NCBI RefSeq assembly: GCF_024753255.1
Contig: NZ_JANUHA010000008.1
Location: 1 to 64,000, forward strand
Direction: 5' to 3'
Source: Massilia agri
GTDB taxonomy: Bacteria > Pseudomonadota > Gammaproteobacteria > Burkholderiales > Burkholderiaceae_D
Length of the DNA stretch: 64,000 nucleotides
The notes under the pieces are model-generated. The model saw nothing but the letters and a program-made list of their open reading frames with translations. It was not told the DNA's origin and searched no databases. Positions 9,571-17,955 of this stretch are shown here, in pieces; position 1 is the first letter of the stretch, and each line of letters opens with the position of its first letter. Made by a program: the position numbers and the translations under genes.

Positions 9571-10032
9571 TTACCGGCGGCCGATGAAGAAGGCCGCCAC
9601 CAGCGCCACCAGGCCGACCGCCACCAGCGGGCCGGTCACGGCGAAGGTGAGGAACTTGCTGGCGTTGATGATGGCCAGCACGGCCGCCGCCGACAGGAAG
9701 CCCAGGCCCACGAAGAGCAGCCAGCCGGCGCTGCCCGCGGAGGACGGCGCAACGCGGCGCACGACCAGGTGGTGCACGTAGGCGTTGCGCACGAAGAAGT
9801 AGACCACCAGCAGGACGATGAACACCACCGCACCGATGGCGAGATCGCGCGTCGAGGTGTCCGTGGCCGGCACCGGCGCCGTCGTCGTGCCGGGAATGAC
9901 TTCGACCGGGCGGCCGGCCGTATCCGGCGCGGTCTGCGGCAGCGAATCCTGGGGCGAGGCCGATTCTTCCGGAAGCTTGAAACCGGGGTCGGCGGGTGAC
10001 GGAGCGGTGGCGGGTGGCTGGGTGCCTTGCAT
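9571..10032 (-). CDS. Three-helix membrane protein (operon gene 3)
   Basis: A 153-residue protein with a Pro/Ser/Thr-rich N-terminal stretch (about 1-63) and three hydrophobic helices: AIGAVVFIVLLVVYFFV, WLLFVGLGFLSAAAVLAII and FAVTGPLVAVGLVALVAAFF. A GGAAG ribosome-binding site precedes the ATG. It sits 26 bases after the vWA-like gene and 19 bases before the tubulin-like ATG, so it is certainly in the operon. I do not recognise a family. Position suggests an inner-membrane anchor or partner for the tubulin-like protein, but that is inference. Confidence 0.8.
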   Translation of the reverse strand: MQGTQPPATAPSPADPGFKLPEESASPQDSLPQTAPDTAGRPVEVIPGTTTAPVPATDTSTRDLAIGAVVFIVLLVVYFFVRNAYVHHLVVRRVAPSSAGSAGWLLFVGLGFLSAAAVLAIINASKFLTFAVTGPLVAVGLVALVAAFFIGRR

Positions 10033-10058
10033 CTTGTTCTTCCTTTCTTGTGAGCGGC

Positions 10059-11546
10059 TCAGCGGCCGAGCCTGACCTGCGCGCCTTCGCGCAAATCAAG
10101 CAGTTGGTGGCCGAACAGGGTGGTCTTCAACTGCGCCACCTGGACGCCGGCCTTGTCGTAAATCGGTTGCGTGGTGCCGGGACGGGCGCGCATGGTGCGC
10201 AACTCGTCCTCCACCGTCACCTGGGCCACGCGCGGGCGGCCATAGGCATAGGCGGCAGCGGCGGCGGCAGCCAGCAGCGCCGCTGCGATGCCTCCCAGCG
10301 CCGCCAGCGGGCCCATGCCGTAATGCACCCGCACCTCGATCGGCAGCACCGCGTTCGAGGCCTGCACGGTGGCGGGCGGGGTGAAGATGTCCGGCAGCGG
10401 GTCACCGGGGAACAGCGCCGCCATGCGCTGGCGGAAGGCCTGGGACAGTTCCAGGCGCTGGTTCGCCAGGTGAAGTTCGATCCGTCCCGGCAGCACATAG
10501 GCCGAGCCGGCGGATTTCATCGCCGCCATCGACCATTTGTCGGGCAGCTGCGCAACCGGCAGCTGCATGGTGGAGCCGAGCGGCACCGGCTTGCCCGGCG
10601 CCAGGTTGCTCACCCTGGTATTCGCCAGCTCGATCTTGCGCTCCTCCCCCGCCAGCGCCGATCGGGCGCTGAGGGTGGCCGAGGTGATCGTGTACGGGTA
10701 CATCGCGTTCTCGAGCTGCCAGCGGATGCTGGCGCGCGGCGTGCGCGCATCCGGGTCGACGTCGGCGCGCAGGCCGCCGTTCGGCGCCTGCGAGAAAGCC
10801 ACGCCCGGCGCATTCTCGACCTGGGCGGGCACCAGGCGCACGGTGTCGCGGTCGAGCGGTTTCAGGCGCGCCGGCTGCTCGGTGATGACGCGTGCAATGC
10901 GTCTTGAAACCAGCAGGCCGTCGAGCGCGCGGCTGCCCTCCTTGCCGACCGCGAAGGCATACACCATCAGGCCGTTCGCGCTGTAGTGCCTGCCCTGTAC
11001 CGGCATCTTCAGGGGGAAGGCCACCACCTTGTCGATCGCCGCGCCGCGGTGGATCAGCTCATAGAACTCGCGGTTGCGCGCCGCGGTGGCCTGGTCGTTG
11101 TTCGGACTGTTGCGGTTGTTCGTCACCAGCCAGACGATGCCCGGCTTGCCTCCCAGGGCCGTCGTGATGGCGGCCTGCACGGCTTCGCCGAGATCGGTGT
11201 CGGCCAGCGCGCTGCTGTTTGGTTTACGCGCCGTGTCAAGCTTGGCCAGTGCGGCATTGACGCGGCTGCGGGTCGTCTTCTCGTCGGCCTTCATCGACAG
11301 CAGCGCTTTGGGAGAGGGCGCGCCGGGCAGCGACTGGTTGAAGGCGGCCAGCACCAGCGCGTCGCCCGGCTGCACGACGGCGCCCGCCAGCGCTCCCACC
11401 AGCGGCTTGAAGCGGGACTGCGGGTCGCTGTAGAAAGGCTCCATCCAGCCCGAGTTCTGCACCAGGATGACATGCGGCGTGGCCCCTGCCCCGCTTGCGA
11501 AAGCCAGCAGGAGCAAGCTGCAGAGGAAGCGGATGGCGGCCCGCAT
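10059..11546 (-). CDS. Secreted vWA-like, C-terminally anchored protein (operon gene 2)
   Basis: A 495-residue protein with a signal peptide (MRAAIRFLCSLLLLAFASGA), a vWA/Rossmann-like domain starting VILVQNSGWMEPFY, a later WLVTNN strand, and a C-terminal membrane helix (PLAALGGIAAALLAAAAAAAY) followed by about 70 cytosolic residues. The usual vWA metal-site DxSxS is replaced by QNSGW, so metal binding is doubtful. The DTDLGEA segment could supply the conserved threonine. The start overlaps the upstream stop by one base (TGATG), indicating translational coupling. Topology: a large periplasmic domain linked through one helix to the cytoplasm, where the tubulin-like partner would be. Confidence 0.75.
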   Translation of the reverse strand: MRAAIRFLCSLLLLAFASGAGATPHVILVQNSGWMEPFYSDPQSRFKPLVGALAGAVVQPGDALVLAAFNQSLPGAPSPKALLSMKADEKTTRSRVNAALAKLDTARKPNSSALADTDLGEAVQAAITTALGGKPGIVWLVTNNRNSPNNDQATAARNREFYELIHRGAAIDKVVAFPLKMPVQGRHYSANGLMVYAFAVGKEGSRALDGLLVSRRIARVITEQPARLKPLDRDTVRLVPAQVENAPGVAFSQAPNGGLRADVDPDARTPRASIRWQLENAMYPYTITSATLSARSALAGEERKIELANTRVSNLAPGKPVPLGSTMQLPVAQLPDKWSMAAMKSAGSAYVLPGRIELHLANQRLELSQAFRQRMAALFPGDPLPDIFTPPATVQASNAVLPIEVRVHYGMGPLAALGGIAAALLAAAAAAAYAYGRPRVAQVTVEDELRTMRARPGTTQPIYDKAGVQVAQLKTTLFGHQLLDLREGAQVRLGR

Positions 11547-13039
11547 CACGCCAGCTCTTCCAGGCGCCAGCCGCGCAGCACGTTCCAGTCGGGGTGGTGC
11601 AGCCACAGGCAGCCCGCATACACGAGGGGCAGGCATTCGAGGGGCCGGGAAAGGCGCACGATCTCATCGAGGATCACGTTGCGCCGGCCGATCCACTCCA
11701 CCGTGGTGCGCGGAATCACGCGCTCGTGCAGCGCCTCCTCGGCGCGGCCGGTGACCTTGTGGAAGCGCAGCACCAGGCCGCTGGGCTGGCTGCGGTTGTT
11801 GTTGAAGGCGCGCAGCAGCGGCAGCACCAGGGTCTCATCCTGGCCCAGGTCTTCGATATGCTCCCCGGACCAGGGCTCGTCCACCACCGGGTGGCCGCGC
11901 CGGAACAGGAAATTGGCGAAACCCAGGCGGGCGCCATCGATCGGGGCCTGCTGCGGGCGGTCGCTACCCAGTTCGAGGAGTGAGTAGCCCTGGCCATCGT
12001 GTCCGATGTGCCACAGGCGTCCATCGCGGCTCTGGGTGGGTCCGCCGAATTCCAGGCGCGGCTGCCAGCCCATGGGCCAGGGCGTGAACTGCGGCGCCTC
12101 GCCCGGACGCCAGGCCAGCTGGCCCGCCTCGTGCAGCCAGAACAGGCGGCCATCGTAGCCGATCGGACGCGACCAGCCGCTGGCCGGCACGTCCGGGCAT
12201 GCATATTCCTCGACCTCGCCCAGGTCGGCGCGCGCGCTCCACAGGCGAACCGTGCCTTCCGGCTTGATCAGGCAGGCGATGTGACGGCGCATGGCGCCGG
12301 GCGCGGCAACCAGGGGCGCCGCCAGCACCGGCTCGGTGCGATAGGTCTCGCTGACCGGATTGATCCACAGGCGCATCAGGCCGTCAGCGGTCGGCACCAG
12401 CGCCACTTCGCCGCGGCGCGGTTCGAGTACCGGCAGCCATGCATACGCGGACGCCGTGAAGGCCAGGCTGGCCGCGCCTTCATCCGGCGTCATCACATGC
12501 CACAGCTGGGCGATCGGGTCCCAGTATTGCAGCACGCCACGGGTATGGGCCAGCGCCAGCAGGCGCTGCTCGGGGAAGCCGTAATGGGAGGCGGCGAACA
12601 CGCAGGTCGAATTCGGCGGCGCCGGCATGCTAACCTCGGCGCGGCCGACGTGCGGCGCGGCAGGACGTTCTTCCAAACTATCGCCCAGCGGCAGCGATGT
12701 GACCGGCAAGCCGTGCGGCACATGGCGCGGCAGCATGGCATCCTGGCCCGGGCCCCACCAGCCCGGCAGGCGCGACGGCGTGCCCGGCAGGCGCTGCAGG
12801 GGACGGCCGCAATTGGGACAGAAGGCGAAACCCTCGGGATAGATAGGCGCACCATCGGCTCCGCACGCGCAGGCGCCAGGCAGCGAAGCGCCGAGCAGGC
12901 GGGCGACGTCGGGCAGGCGGCCGTGGGCCTGGGCCTGCCAGTCGATGCGGCCCAAACCCTCGGTTGCCAGCAGTTCGAACTGCCTGCTGCGCTCATCCTC
13001 CTGCCAGACGCTGGCAGGCGTTTCCCATCGGTATGCCAT
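11546..13039 (-). CDS. Zinc-ribbon / beta-propeller-like protein (operon gene 1)
   Basis: About 497 residues, no signal peptide. A zinc ribbon (CACG, then CPNC) lies around residues 52-74. The rest contains repeated short strands with G-x-W patterns (LQYWDP, MRLWINP, VRLWSA, LFWLHE, LWHIGHDG), suggesting a beta-propeller or WD-like fold. I favour ATG 13039 (MAYRWETP), which starts a folded-looking sequence. ATG 13063 would add eight residues; neither has a strong ribosome-binding site. As first gene of the operon it may be a cytoplasmic scaffold. I do not recognise a named family, and the propeller call rests on visual repeats only. Confidence 0.7.
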   Translation of the reverse strand: MAYRWETPASVWQEDERSRQFELLATEGLGRIDWQAQAHGRLPDVARLLGASLPGACACGADGAPIYPEGFAFCPNCGRPLQRLPGTPSRLPGWWGPGQDAMLPRHVPHGLPVTSLPLGDSLEERPAAPHVGRAEVSMPAPPNSTCVFAASHYGFPEQRLLALAHTRGVLQYWDPIAQLWHVMTPDEGAASLAFTASAYAWLPVLEPRRGEVALVPTADGLMRLWINPVSETYRTEPVLAAPLVAAPGAMRRHIACLIKPEGTVRLWSARADLGEVEEYACPDVPASGWSRPIGYDGRLFWLHEAGQLAWRPGEAPQFTPWPMGWQPRLEFGGPTQSRDGRLWHIGHDGQGYSLLELGSDRPQQAPIDGARLGFANFLFRRGHPVVDEPWSGEHIEDLGQDETLVLPLLRAFNNNRSQPSGLVLRFHKVTGRAEEALHERVIPRTTVEWIGRRNVILDEIVRLSRPLECLPLVYAGCLWLHHPDWNVLRGWRLEELA

Positions 13040-13218
13040 TGATGACCCGTTTCGCGATGCCATTTGATTGAACGAAAATCAGCCACGAGAGGCTGTTGTT
13101 GTTGCTCAAATCATAGCGCTCAGAACTGTCGCGCGGCGCGCCGTTCGGCGGGTAGCGTGGGCTGACACTTCCGGGATCAACAAACGAACTGGTGTGGGGA
13201 ACTTTTGGCCGGCATACG

Positions 13219-13224
13219 TATAAT
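13219..13224 (+). promoter_or_regulatory. Perfect -10 element upstream of the M29-like gene
   Basis: TATAAT preceded by G at an extended position lies 30 bases before the start codon, in the gap between divergent genes. No convincing -35 is seen at the expected distance. Confidence 0.4.
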
Positions 13225-13253
13225 GACGGCCGGATTTCCTGCCTTCGATTGCC

Positions 13254-14318
13254 ATGCATACGCCTGTTCCGCTTCCCGATTCTGCCTCCGACCACGATCT
13301 GCCTACGGGCGCCATCGAGGAGGCCACCGCACACCTGCGCGACGTGCTGGCGCATGCGCTCGAACATGGACCGGAGCAGGCGGCCCTCGTCGTCTACGAC
13401 ACCCGCACGCCGCTGGCGCGCGCCCTGACCGAGGGCTACCGCCGCAACCTGCCGGGCGCCACCTTCATCGACTTCGATGCGGCCACGCCCGACGCCGTGC
13501 TGGCGGCCTTCAGGGCGATGGCGCCGAAGGATCTCGTCGTGCTGGTGCAGTCGACCAACTTCCGTCTCGACGGCTTCCGCGTGCGCGTGGAACTGTTCAA
13601 GCTGGGCCTGAAGGTGGTCGAGCACGTGCACCTGTCGCGCATGCCCGGCCCGCAGTCCGAGCACTACATCGAGGCGCTGGCCTACGACCCCGCCTATTTC
13701 CGCGGTGTAGGGCGCGCGCTCAAGCGCCGCATCGACGTGGCGCCACATGCGCGCGTGGTCGGCGGTGGCGAGACCCTGTATTTTTCCTCGCCCTTCGAGC
13801 CGGCCAAGCTGAACGTCGGCGACTACAGCGAAATGAACAACGTCGGCGGCCAGTTCCCGATCGGCGAAGTGTTCACCGAGGCGCTCGACCTGGAAGCGGT
13901 GCACGGCCGCGTGCAGGTGCACGTCTTCGGCGACACCAACTACCGCTCCAACCGTCCCGAGGTGCCGGTGACCCTGATCGTCGAACGCGGGCGCGTGGTC
14001 GGCACCGAGAACGCGACCCCGGCCTTCCAGGAAGTGCTGGACAAGATCACCGCGGACGAAGGCGAAGTCTGGGTGCGCGAACTGGGCTTCGGCCTGAACC
14101 GCGCCTTCACGCGCGAACGCCGCGTCGACGACATCGGGACGTATGAGCGCATGTGCGGCATCCACCTGTCTCTCGGCGCCAAGCACGGCGTCTACCCGAA
14201 GCCCGGCTTCAAGCGCAAGGACGCGCGCTACCACATCGACGTGTTCGCCGTGACGGACGCGGTCTACCTGGGCGAGGAACGTGTTTACGAGGACGGGGCA
14301 TGGATTTGTAACAGCTGA
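13254..14318 (+). CDS. Aminopeptidase M29 / NicX-like metalloprotein
   Basis: A 354-residue soluble protein. The segment FPIGEVFTEALD resembles the N-x-P-x-GEVF metal-site motif of M29 (thermophilic, leucyl) aminopeptidases, a family that also includes 2,5-dihydroxypyridine dioxygenase NicX. Other plausible metal-site residues are the Glu and His in WVRELGFGLN and CGIHLSLG. M29 enzymes are usually near 400 residues, so this is a slightly short or diverged member. It stands alone on the plus strand, 71 bases before a histidine kinase gene. Substrate is unknown; it could be a peptidase or a ring-cleaving oxygenase of the same fold. Confidence 0.55.
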   Translation: MHTPVPLPDSASDHDLPTGAIEEATAHLRDVLAHALEHGPEQAALVVYDTRTPLARALTEGYRRNLPGATFIDFDAATPDAVLAAFRAMAPKDLVVLVQSTNFRLDGFRVRVELFKLGLKVVEHVHLSRMPGPQSEHYIEALAYDPAYFRGVGRALKRRIDVAPHARVVGGGETLYFSSPFEPAKLNVGDYSEMNNVGGQFPIGEVFTEALDLEAVHGRVQVHVFGDTNYRSNRPEVPVTLIVERGRVVGTENATPAFQEVLDKITADEGEVWVRELGFGLNRAFTRERRVDDIGTYERMCGIHLSLGAKHGVYPKPGFKRKDARYHIDVFAVTDAVYLGEERVYEDGAWICNS

Positions 14319-14389
14319 GAACGACCCGCCCCACAAGTGCTACCATGGACTACTTGTAGCAATCCAATCAATACTCCGTGGGGCGTTCG

Positions 14390-15574
14390 ATGGTATTACC
14401 CGCACCTTCGTGCGTCGACGAAATCCAGGCCATCGGCGCCGTGCCGAAGATCCTGGAAACCGTCGCCGCCATGACCGGCCTGCGCTTTGTGTGCATCGCC
14501 CACGTCACCCAGGATTCCTGGACCGCCTGCGCTGTCCTCGACAAACTGGAGTTCGGCCTCAGGCCGGGCGACCCGCTCGACGTCACCACCACCCTCTGCG
14601 AAGAAGTGCGCGACACCCGGTCTGCCGTCATCATCGACCACGTGCGCGAGAGCGCGCGCTACCACGATCACCATACGCCGCGCATCTACGGCTTCCAGAG
14701 TTATTTTTCGATTCCCGTGTTCCGCCCGGATGGCCGCTATTTCGGCACCCTGTGCGGACTCGATCCGGAACCCGTGCGCCTGAGCGACGCAGTGACCGTC
14801 TCTACCCTGCAGCTGTTCACGGAACTGATCGCCAAGCAGCTCGAGAGCGAGCATTCGCTCGGCGAGGCGCGCGCCGCCCTGCTCGACGAGCGCGAGACGG
14901 CCGAACTGCGCGAACAGTTCATTGCCGTGCTCGGACACGACCTGCGCACGCCGCTCGGCTCGGTCATGTCGGGCGCCGAGTTCCTGCTGCTGAAGCACCA
15001 GGACCCCTCTACCCGCCAGGTGGCCGAGCGCATCCGGCGCAGCGCACGCCGGATGTCGGCACTGGTCGAAGACGTCGTCGATTTCACGCGCGGGCGGATG
15101 GGCGACGGCCTGGCGCTCGAGATGAGGATGCTGCACGGCGCCGACCTCCGCCTGTACGAGGTCGTCGACGAGCTCTCCAGCCTCCATCCGGACCGGGTGA
15201 TCGACAGCGCGATCCAGCCCGGCCTGTCCCTGTACTGCGATCCGGAGCGGCTCTCGCAGCTGCTGTCGAACCTCCTGAAGAACGCGCTGGTGCACGGCAG
15301 CGAGCTGCACCCGGTCTTCGTCGTCGCCAATGTTCGCAACGGCCTGTTCACCCTGCGCGTCACCAACGGCGGCCCGGACCTGAGCCCGGCCGTCATCGCC
15401 CAGCTGCTCAAGCCCTACTGGCGCGCCTCCTCGCGCCCCGGCAGCGAGGGACTTGGACTGGGCCTGTACATCGTCGACCAGATCGCTAGAAGCCATGGCG
15501 GCGCCATCGACATCAGCTCGAGCGCGGGCAGTACCTCCTTCACCTTCACGATGCCGGCGGCTGCCGCGGCTTAA
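14390..15574 (+). CDS. GAF-domain sensor histidine kinase
   Basis: A 394-residue cytoplasmic kinase with no membrane helix. An N-terminal GAF domain (about 10-150) is followed by a HisKA domain whose H-box is FIAVLGHDLRTPLGS, an N-box (QLLSNLLKNALVHG) and an ATP-lid GSEGLGLGLYIV. All phosphotransfer and ATP-binding elements look intact. I use ATG 14390; an in-frame GTG at 14378 is possible. An inverted repeat (TGCTAC at 14338, GTAGCA at 14356) lies just upstream and could be an operator. No response regulator is adjacent, so it is an orphan kinase. Confidence 0.86.
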   Translation: MVLPAPSCVDEIQAIGAVPKILETVAAMTGLRFVCIAHVTQDSWTACAVLDKLEFGLRPGDPLDVTTTLCEEVRDTRSAVIIDHVRESARYHDHHTPRIYGFQSYFSIPVFRPDGRYFGTLCGLDPEPVRLSDAVTVSTLQLFTELIAKQLESEHSLGEARAALLDERETAELREQFIAVLGHDLRTPLGSVMSGAEFLLLKHQDPSTRQVAERIRRSARRMSALVEDVVDFTRGRMGDGLALEMRMLHGADLRLYEVVDELSSLHPDRVIDSAIQPGLSLYCDPERLSQLLSNLLKNALVHGSELHPVFVVANVRNGLFTLRVTNGGPDLSPAVIAQLLKPYWRASSRPGSEGLGLGLYIVDQIARSHGGAIDISSSAGSTSFTFTMPAAAAA

Positions 15575-15646
15575 GTATTTCGTACTTGCATCAAGGCCTC
15601 CGGCTCCGGATACTGACGAGTAGTCAGTTCAATAACAGGAGACGGA

Positions 15647-17077
15647 ATGAAAGCACGGTATCGAAGCGCGGTCCGCGCGCTGGCGGCATGCGCACTGGGT
15701 AGTTCGGCCTGCATGGGCAGCGCATGGGCGCAGGATGCAAACGAGATCGCCCGCATCGAACGCGGCCTGCGCCCGGCGGTCGGGATCCAGGGCGCCAAGC
15801 CGGATACCCGCACCCTGGAAGCCGAGATGCGGCGCCTCAACGTGCCGGGCGTGAGCATTGCCGTGATCCGCAATGGCAAGCTGGCCTGGGCCAAGGGCTA
15901 TGGCACGACCGGCGCCAATGGCGCCCCCGTGACGCCCCAGACCCTGTTCCAGGCGGCCTCGATCAGCAAACCGGTGGCGGCCATGGGCGCCCTCAGGATG
16001 GTCGAAGCGGGCCAGCTCGAGCTCGATGCCGACATCAATTCCGTCCTCTCCTCGTGGAAGCTGCCGCCCGGCCCCGCCAGGCGGCCGGCCACCTTGCGCC
16101 AGCTGCTGTCGCACACGGCCGGCACCACGATCTCCGGCTTCCCCGGCTATGCCGCCAGCGCCCAGGTGCCCACCCTGTTGCAGGTCCTGGACGGCAAGGC
16201 GCCTGCCAATACCGGGCCGGTACGCATCGAAGGCGCGCCGGGCGACGCCTGGAGCTATTCCGGCGGCGGCTACACCGTGGTGCAGCAGACCATGATCGAC
16301 CGTTCTGGACGTCCTTTCGACGCACTGATGCAAGAAACGGTGCTGGGGCCGCTCGGCATGAACGACAGCACTTTTGCCCAGCCCCTGCCGGGCGCCCTGC
16401 TGGCGCGCGCCGCCCTCCCCCACGACGGACAGGGCAAGCGGTATGCGGGCGGCCCCTACACCTATCCGGAACTGGCTGCCGCCGGGCTGTGGACCACGCC
16501 GAGCGACCTGGTGAAATTCGCGCTGGCCATCCAGGGCGGCGGCAGTCCCGTGCTGTCGATGACATCGACGCAGACCATGCTGCGCCCGGTGATGAACAAC
16601 TACGCCCTTGGCCTGAACATCGACGGCAGGGCGCCGCGCCACGCATTCGGCCACGGCGGCAGCAATATGGGTTACCAGAACACGCTGTATGCCTTCGTGC
16701 AGAAGGGCGACGGCGTGGTCGTCATGACCAATGGCGACGCCGGCGCCGAACTGGCGCAAAGCCTGGTGCGCGCGGTGGCGGCCGAGTACCGCTGGCCCAC
16801 ACAACAGACGAAGCTGCGCAAGGCCATTACGCTACCCGCCGCCACCCGCGCCAAACTGGCCGGACGCTACGAGATCAAGGGCCTCGGCACTTTCGAGATC
16901 GCAGAACGCGGCGGCAAGCTGATGGTGGCGCTGCGCGAGAATCAATGGGAGCCGCTGTATGCGGAATCGGCGCGCCTGCTCTTCGTGCTGTCGCGCGAAC
17001 TCGAGCTGCGCATGGATGGGGCGGGCGGCCGGCTGCTGAGCGGTTCCTTCGACGTCGCCTTCAAGCGGCTGCCCTAG
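15647..17077 (+). CDS. Secreted serine beta-lactamase/esterase family hydrolase
   Basis: A 476-residue class C beta-lactamase-like protein (beta-lactamase Pfam family, S12-type). A signal peptide ends near AWAQDAN. The catalytic SxxK is S105-I-S-K108 (ASISKP), the Tyr motif is YSG at 204-206, and HGG in FGHGGSN serves as the third motif. About 100 extra C-terminal residues resemble the accessory domain of many esterase/peptidase relatives. An AGGAGA site precedes the ATG. The gene ends overlapping the convergent merR-type gene by 17 bases. It could be an esterase, a D-amino peptidase or a beta-lactamase; the motifs do not decide. Confidence 0.85.
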   Translation: MKARYRSAVRALAACALGSSACMGSAWAQDANEIARIERGLRPAVGIQGAKPDTRTLEAEMRRLNVPGVSIAVIRNGKLAWAKGYGTTGANGAPVTPQTLFQAASISKPVAAMGALRMVEAGQLELDADINSVLSSWKLPPGPARRPATLRQLLSHTAGTTISGFPGYAASAQVPTLLQVLDGKAPANTGPVRIEGAPGDAWSYSGGGYTVVQQTMIDRSGRPFDALMQETVLGPLGMNDSTFAQPLPGALLARAALPHDGQGKRYAGGPYTYPELAAAGLWTTPSDLVKFALAIQGGGSPVLSMTSTQTMLRPVMNNYALGLNIDGRAPRHAFGHGGSNMGYQNTLYAFVQKGDGVVVMTNGDAGAELAQSLVRAVAAEYRWPTQQTKLRKAITLPAATRAKLAGRYEIKGLGTFEIAERGGKLMVALRENQWEPLYAESARLLFVLSRELELRMDGAGGRLLSGSFDVAFKRLP

Positions 17078-17441
17078 TTGCGCCCACCTGCAGCGGGCAG
17101 GCGTCTAATGGATCGGCCAGGCGCGCCGCCAGTCCGGCGCGCAGTTCCGCCAGGCCGGCGATGCGGGCGTCGATGTCCGCGAGTTTGCGTTCAAGCGCGG
17201 CGCGCAGCTCGTGCGCCGAATTCGCCGGATCGGATAGCAGCGGCATGCCCGCCTCGATCTCGGACAGGGTGAAACCGAGCGACTGGGCGGTGCGCAGGTA
17301 GCACAGCCACTCGACCGCCTCGACCGGATAATCGCGGTAGCCATTACCCAGGCGACGCGCGCTCAGCAGGCCCCGCGCCTCGTAGAAACGCAGCGCATCG
17401 CGGCTCAGGCCAGTGGCCGCCGCCAGTTCTCCGATCTGCAT
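17061..17441 (-). CDS. MerR family transcriptional regulator
   Basis: A 126-residue regulator. The N-terminal winged helix reads MQIGELAAATGLSRDALRFYEARGLL, classic for MerR proteins. A dimerisation coiled coil follows (ERKLADIDARIAGLAELRAG), with a short C-terminus containing one Cys (DACPLQ). It is divergent from a small membrane-protein gene and separated from it by a MerR-type operator. It therefore probably controls that gene and itself. The single C-terminal cysteine gives little hint of a metal ligand. The signal is unknown. The start is ATG 17441; an upstream extension would read through the operator. Confidence 0.87.
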   Translation of the reverse strand: MQIGELAAATGLSRDALRFYEARGLLSARRLGNGYRDYPVEAVEWLCYLRTAQSLGFTLSEIEAGMPLLSDPANSAHELRAALERKLADIDARIAGLAELRAGLAARLADPLDACPLQVGATRAAA

Positions 17442-17462
17442 GGTGGTCTTCCCAGAAAGTGC

Positions 17463-17493
17463 TTGACCCTGGAGTGTACTCCATGGTTGAGGA
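17463..17493 (+). promoter_or_regulatory. MerR-type operator-promoter
   Basis: A TTGACC -35 box (17463-17468) is followed by the perfect dyad TGGAGT-GT-ACTCCA (17470-17483). The -10 region is weak and at stretched spacing, about 19-20 bases, as is usual for promoters activated by MerR-family DNA distortion. It faces the gene at 17523. Confidence 0.68.
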
Positions 17494-17522
17494 TGGCGGC
17501 TCCACCACTTCGGAGTACCGCC

Positions 17523-17918
17523 ATGCAGCTTTCCCGCTCGGCCAGCCGCCGCCTCGTGCGCGCCAGCGCCCTCTACGACCTCTTCCTGACCGCCGGCTTC
17601 GCCACGCCATGGACCTTCGCCCTCGTCCACGGCCATCTCTCCGGCTTGAACGTGGCACTGGGCGGCGGCGCCCTGCCCGCGTTCACGCCCTTCCACATGC
17701 TGTTCGCCTGCCTGATGGGCAGCATCGTGCTGGTGTGGTCGGTCCTGCGCATCCTCGAACCCACTACCCGCCTGGGCCGTTTCGACGGGACGGGGCGCTT
17801 CCTGTTTTCGCTGTGGATGGCCTGGTGCCTCTACGTGACCGGGGAACCGCTGCTGTGGCTCTTCATCGTGCCGGAATTCGCCTGGGGCGTGGCCCAGTGG
17901 TGGAAAGTCGAGAACTGA
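17523..17918 (+). CDS. Small four-helix membrane protein, MerR-controlled
   Basis: A 131-residue, mostly hydrophobic protein with about four membrane helices (YDLFLTAGFATPWTFALV, FHMLFACLMGSIVLVWSVL, FLFSLWMAWCLYVTG and LLWLFIVPEFAWGVAQWW). It starts about 30 bases after the MerR-type operator and is divergent from the regulator, so it is the likely regulated target. I do not recognise a characterised family; it resembles uncharacterised small integral membrane proteins. No metal-binding cluster is seen. Confidence 0.75.
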   Translation: MQLSRSASRRLVRASALYDLFLTAGFATPWTFALVHGHLSGLNVALGGGALPAFTPFHMLFACLMGSIVLVWSVLRILEPTTRLGRFDGTGRFLFSLWMAWCLYVTGEPLLWLFIVPEFAWGVAQWWKVEN

Positions 17919-17955
17919 TGCACGCTACAATGGGATTTTTGCCTGCCCACGCACC

